From Virgisporangium ochraceum (GTDB taxonomy: Bacteria > Actinomycetota > Actinomycetes > Mycobacteriales > Micromonosporaceae), in the NCBI RefSeq assembly GCF_016863655.1, contig NZ_BOPH01000053.1, positions 62,001 through 126,000 on the forward strand: a DNA stretch of 64,000 bases. The letters are read 5' to 3'. How positions within the stretch are numbered: position 1 is the first letter of the stretch; every line of letters starts with the position of its first letter. The notes beneath the pieces are model-generated. The model was not told where the DNA came from and ran no database searches. It saw nothing but the letters and a program-made list of their open reading frames with translations. This document shows, piece after piece, positions 63,558-64,000 of this stretch. Position numbers and translations under genes: made by a program.

Positions 63558-64000
63558 TCAGACCACCGATACGTCGGTTCCCGGCGACAACCGGGCGAAG
63601 ACGCGGTCGGTGTTGAGGCGCACCGTGTCGGAGCGGAAGCCGGCCTCGCGGAACACCACCCGGCCCGGCCGGCGCGCGGCCAGTGCGGTCACCATGTCCT
63701 CGGTGACCTCCGCGGCGAAGCACGCGACGAGGTCGGCGTCGGGCACCACGAACGTGTCGTCGGCCTCCCGGTGGACCGCCGTCGACAGGTCGACGCCGTG
63801 CCGCACCAGCACGTGGAACAGCAGGTCCTCGACGTCGCTGTCGGGCCGCACCGTCGTCGCGAGCGCGGCCAGGTCGGCCTGCCGCACGGTTCCCGGACGC
63901 ACGGTCACGTCGGCCAGCGGTACCGGCGCGACCCGCAGGCTCCGGAACCCGATGTCGCCGCGCCAGCCCGGGTGCCGCGTGCGGGACGCCAACACCTCGG
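63558..64000 (-). CDS. Type III DNA methyltransferase Mod subunit, C-terminal part
   Basis: Runs off the right edge. The last ~147 residues match Mod C-termini: DLLFHVLVRHGVDLSTAVHR, ADLVACFAAEVTEDMVTALA, RVVFREAGFRSDTVRLNTDR and final LSPGTDVSVV. Catalytic DPPY and AdoMet motifs lie outside the window. Adjacent to res. Confidence 0.85.
   Translation of the reverse strand, partial: EVLASRTRHPGWRGDIGFRSLRVAPVPLADVTVRPGTVRQADLAALATTVRPDSDVEDLLFHVLVRHGVDLSTAVHREADDTFVVPDADLVACFAAEVTEDMVTALAARRPGRVVFREAGFRSDTVRLNTDRVFARLSPGTDVSVV

Overview
The window is high-GC DNA from an actinobacterium. Supporting signs are GTG/TTG starts, tight ATGA overlaps, an EccE-type ESX protein, rhamnulose-1-phosphate aldolase/dehydrogenase fusion, PadR/ABC modules and many start codons sitting 6-7 nt after a TANNNT box (leaderless transcripts). 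A chemoreceptor with a PilZ domain at the left edge suggests a motile member, possibly Micromonosporaceae-like; the family assignment is inference.

Layout. 1-7150: c-di-GMP signalling (MCP-PilZ, GGDEF-EAL), an Mth938-fold protein, a DinB-like protein, a flavin oxidase and a LuxR regulator. 7305-14177, all on the minus strand: a Ro60/Rsr locus. In transcription order it has a Nudix/NrtR-like regulator, a J-domain pseudokinase, a vWA protein, a divergent adenylosuccinate-synthetase homologue, an 80-aa protein, a terminator, six tRNA or tRNA-like genes, two Y-RNA candidates built as circularly permuted tRNAs, another hairpin, and the TROVE protein Rsr. I consider this the most interesting system in the window. 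14432-17074: orphan EccE with a repetitive Pro/Gly-rich N-terminus. 17088-21875: L-rhamnose catabolism (rhaB, rhaD) with a divergent LacI regulator and two palindromic operators. 22041-25106: two membrane kinase-like proteins and a response regulator with a 187-nt gene overlap. 25057-31160: cell-wall enzymes (M15 peptidase, L,D-transpeptidase), two linked proteins of unknown function, a TetR/QsdR-like regulator and a secreted hydrolase. 31396-36121: a degenerate GGDEF-EAL protein, ornithine decarboxylase with a membrane partner, a VOC protein. 36177-40232: MFS exporter, Nudix, FAD oxidoreductase. 40306-42645: a GrpE-like/Hsp70 pair. 42659-46354: a NarL-type two-component system and a molybdopterin oxidoreductase. 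46427-49826: PadR-controlled ABC/FtsX exporter. 50128-50921: ABM and NADAR proteins. 51089-56189: a sugar ABC importer divergent from a secreted FG-GAP/discoidin protein. 56349-60189: a three-gene nuclease/unknown/SF1-helicase operon that looks like a split Dna2-type machine. 60186-64000: TIGR04222-like membrane protein, PPOX flavoprotein, and a type III restriction system whose Res subunit is cut off before its nuclease domain.

Repeats. Seven copies of a 77-78 bp inverted-repeat element (22-bp arms around a 33-34 nt semi-conserved loop) lie in gaps beside stop codons throughout the window. A 131-bp tandem repeat downstream of rhaB carries copies of the rhaB 3' end plus a hairpin. I saw no CRISPR array, rRNA, IS element or replication origin. 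No gap over 300 bp lacks features except the RNA-gene region at 8889-9790, which is described feature by feature.
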